DNA of 64,000 nucleotides from Flaccisagitta enflata. Taxonomy: Eukaryota; Chaetognatha; Sagittoidea; Aphragmophora. How positions within the stretch are numbered: the first letter of the stretch is position 1; the number at the start of each line of letters is the position of its first letter. Positions 63,235 through 64,000 of the stretch are shown in pieces. The notes beneath the pieces were generated by a model. That model was not told where the DNA came from and ran no database searches. It was given only the letters and a program-made list of their open reading frames with translations. The stretch spans positions 83,700,001 to 83,764,000 of the forward strand of contig OZ231127.1 of NCBI GenBank assembly GCA_965153355.1, given 5' to 3'. The position numbers and the translations under genes are program-made.

Positions 63235-64000
63235 CCTTGGCAGCGCAGAGCCCGCTATGCTAACAAGAATCTAGTCATGCAAATCAATGTTAGTGGACAA
63301 CAGCACCTGTTATTTACATGCCTTTGCAGCGCAGAGCCCGCTATGCTAACAAGAATCTAGTCATGCAAATCAATGTTAGTGGACAGCAGCACCTGTTATC
63401 TACATGCCTTTGCAGCGCAGAGCCCGCTATGCTAACAAGAATCTAGTCATGCAAAGTAATGTTAGTGGCTAATAGCACCTGTTATTTACATGCCTTTGCA
63501 GCGCAGAGCCCGCTATGCTAACAAGAATTCAGTCATGCAAATCAACGTTAGCGGTCAACAGCACCTGATATCCATATGCCTTTGCAGTGCAGAGCCCACT
63601 CTGTTAACAAAAATCTAGCCATGCAAATCAATGTTAGTGGCTAACAGCACCTTAGATCATATTGCCTTTGCAGTGCAGAGCTCGCTATGCTAACAAAAAT
63701 TTAGTCATGCAAATCAATGTTAGTGGACAGGAGCACCTGTTATCTACATGCCTTTGCAGCGCAGACCCGGCTATGCTAACAAGAATCTAGTCATGCAAAT
63801 TAATGTTAATGGCTAATAGCACCTGTTGTTTACATGCCTTTGCAGCGCAGAGCCCGCTATGCTATCAAGAATCTAGTCATACAAATCAATGTTAGTGGTC
63901 AACAGCACCTGATATCCATATGCCTTTGCAGTGCAGAGCCGGCTATGTTAACAAAAATCTAGTCATGCAAATCAACGTTAGTGGTTAACAGCACCTGATA
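63235..64000 (+). repeat. ~86-bp satellite with ATGCAAAT octamer, runs off window
   Basis: Nine units: CCTTTGCAGCGCAGAGCCCG, CTATGCTAACAAGAATCTAG, TCATGCAAATCAATGTTAGT, GGACAACAGCACCTGTTAT. CAGCGCAGAG at 63241, 63328 and 63413 gives 85-87 bp. Seven of nine units keep the exact octamer ATGCAAAT. The array continues past the window end. Confidence 0.97.

Overview
The window is non-coding, repeat-saturated DNA from a eukaryote, most likely a marine invertebrate animal. Evidence: no operons or dense ORFs; about twenty (CT/GA)n tracts plus long (GTT)n, (CA)n, (ATC)n and (TCTA)n tracts; dozens of minisatellites; two satellite arrays; and many non-autonomous DNA transposons with clean target-site duplications (TSDs). 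Species cannot be read from the sequence. Apart from one transposase relic I recognise no conserved protein-coding gene; nearly all long open frames are translations of simple repeats.

The most important locus is 56.4-61.3 kb on the minus strand: a decayed RAG1-like (RAG1L/Transib superfamily) transposase. It reads in one frame of 771 codons once a 2,527-bp insertion is set aside. It keeps a GFDG aspartate, a DGK aspartate and a SEQGLE glutamate at the spacing of the RAG1 catalytic DDE triad, an HX4H pair, and a C-terminal CX2CX5HX4C knuckle. It has three in-frame stops and is split by a non-autonomous LTR retrotransposon with a 4-bp TSD and a primer-binding site matching the tRNA-Gly 3' end. 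No RAG2-like gene and no CAC-type terminal repeat was found.

Layout: 0-11 kb, microsatellites, the first copies of the terminal-hairpin family and two palindrome-arm elements; 11-13 kb, a hAT and a Tc1/mariner-like element side by side; 13-20 kb, minisatellites; 20-32 kb, three palindrome-arm elements, CGCTCGCT-type elements (one with an 18-bp TSD), two long-TIR elements with 4-bp TARA TSDs, and three hAT-like elements in all counting 11.1 kb; 32-43 kb, a ~700-bp (GTT)n tract, a 102-bp minisatellite and a triple nested insertion; 43-45 kb, a 1.5-kb 11-bp minisatellite inside a terminal-hairpin element; 46-52 kb, microsatellites and anonymous AT-rich DNA; 52.2-54.7 kb, a 72-bp satellite; 55.8-61.3 kb, the RAG1-like relic preceded by a 28-bp minisatellite; 63.2 kb to the end, an ~86-bp satellite carrying an ATGCAAAT octamer.

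The dominant dispersed family (about 19 copies, usually ~200 bp) has conserved outer ends and a terminal hairpin whose stem sequence differs between copies, while both ends of one copy usually change together. Several copies carry different internal minisatellites between the same ends. The elements do not form a pathway; what they share is a history of nested insertion and tandem amplification.
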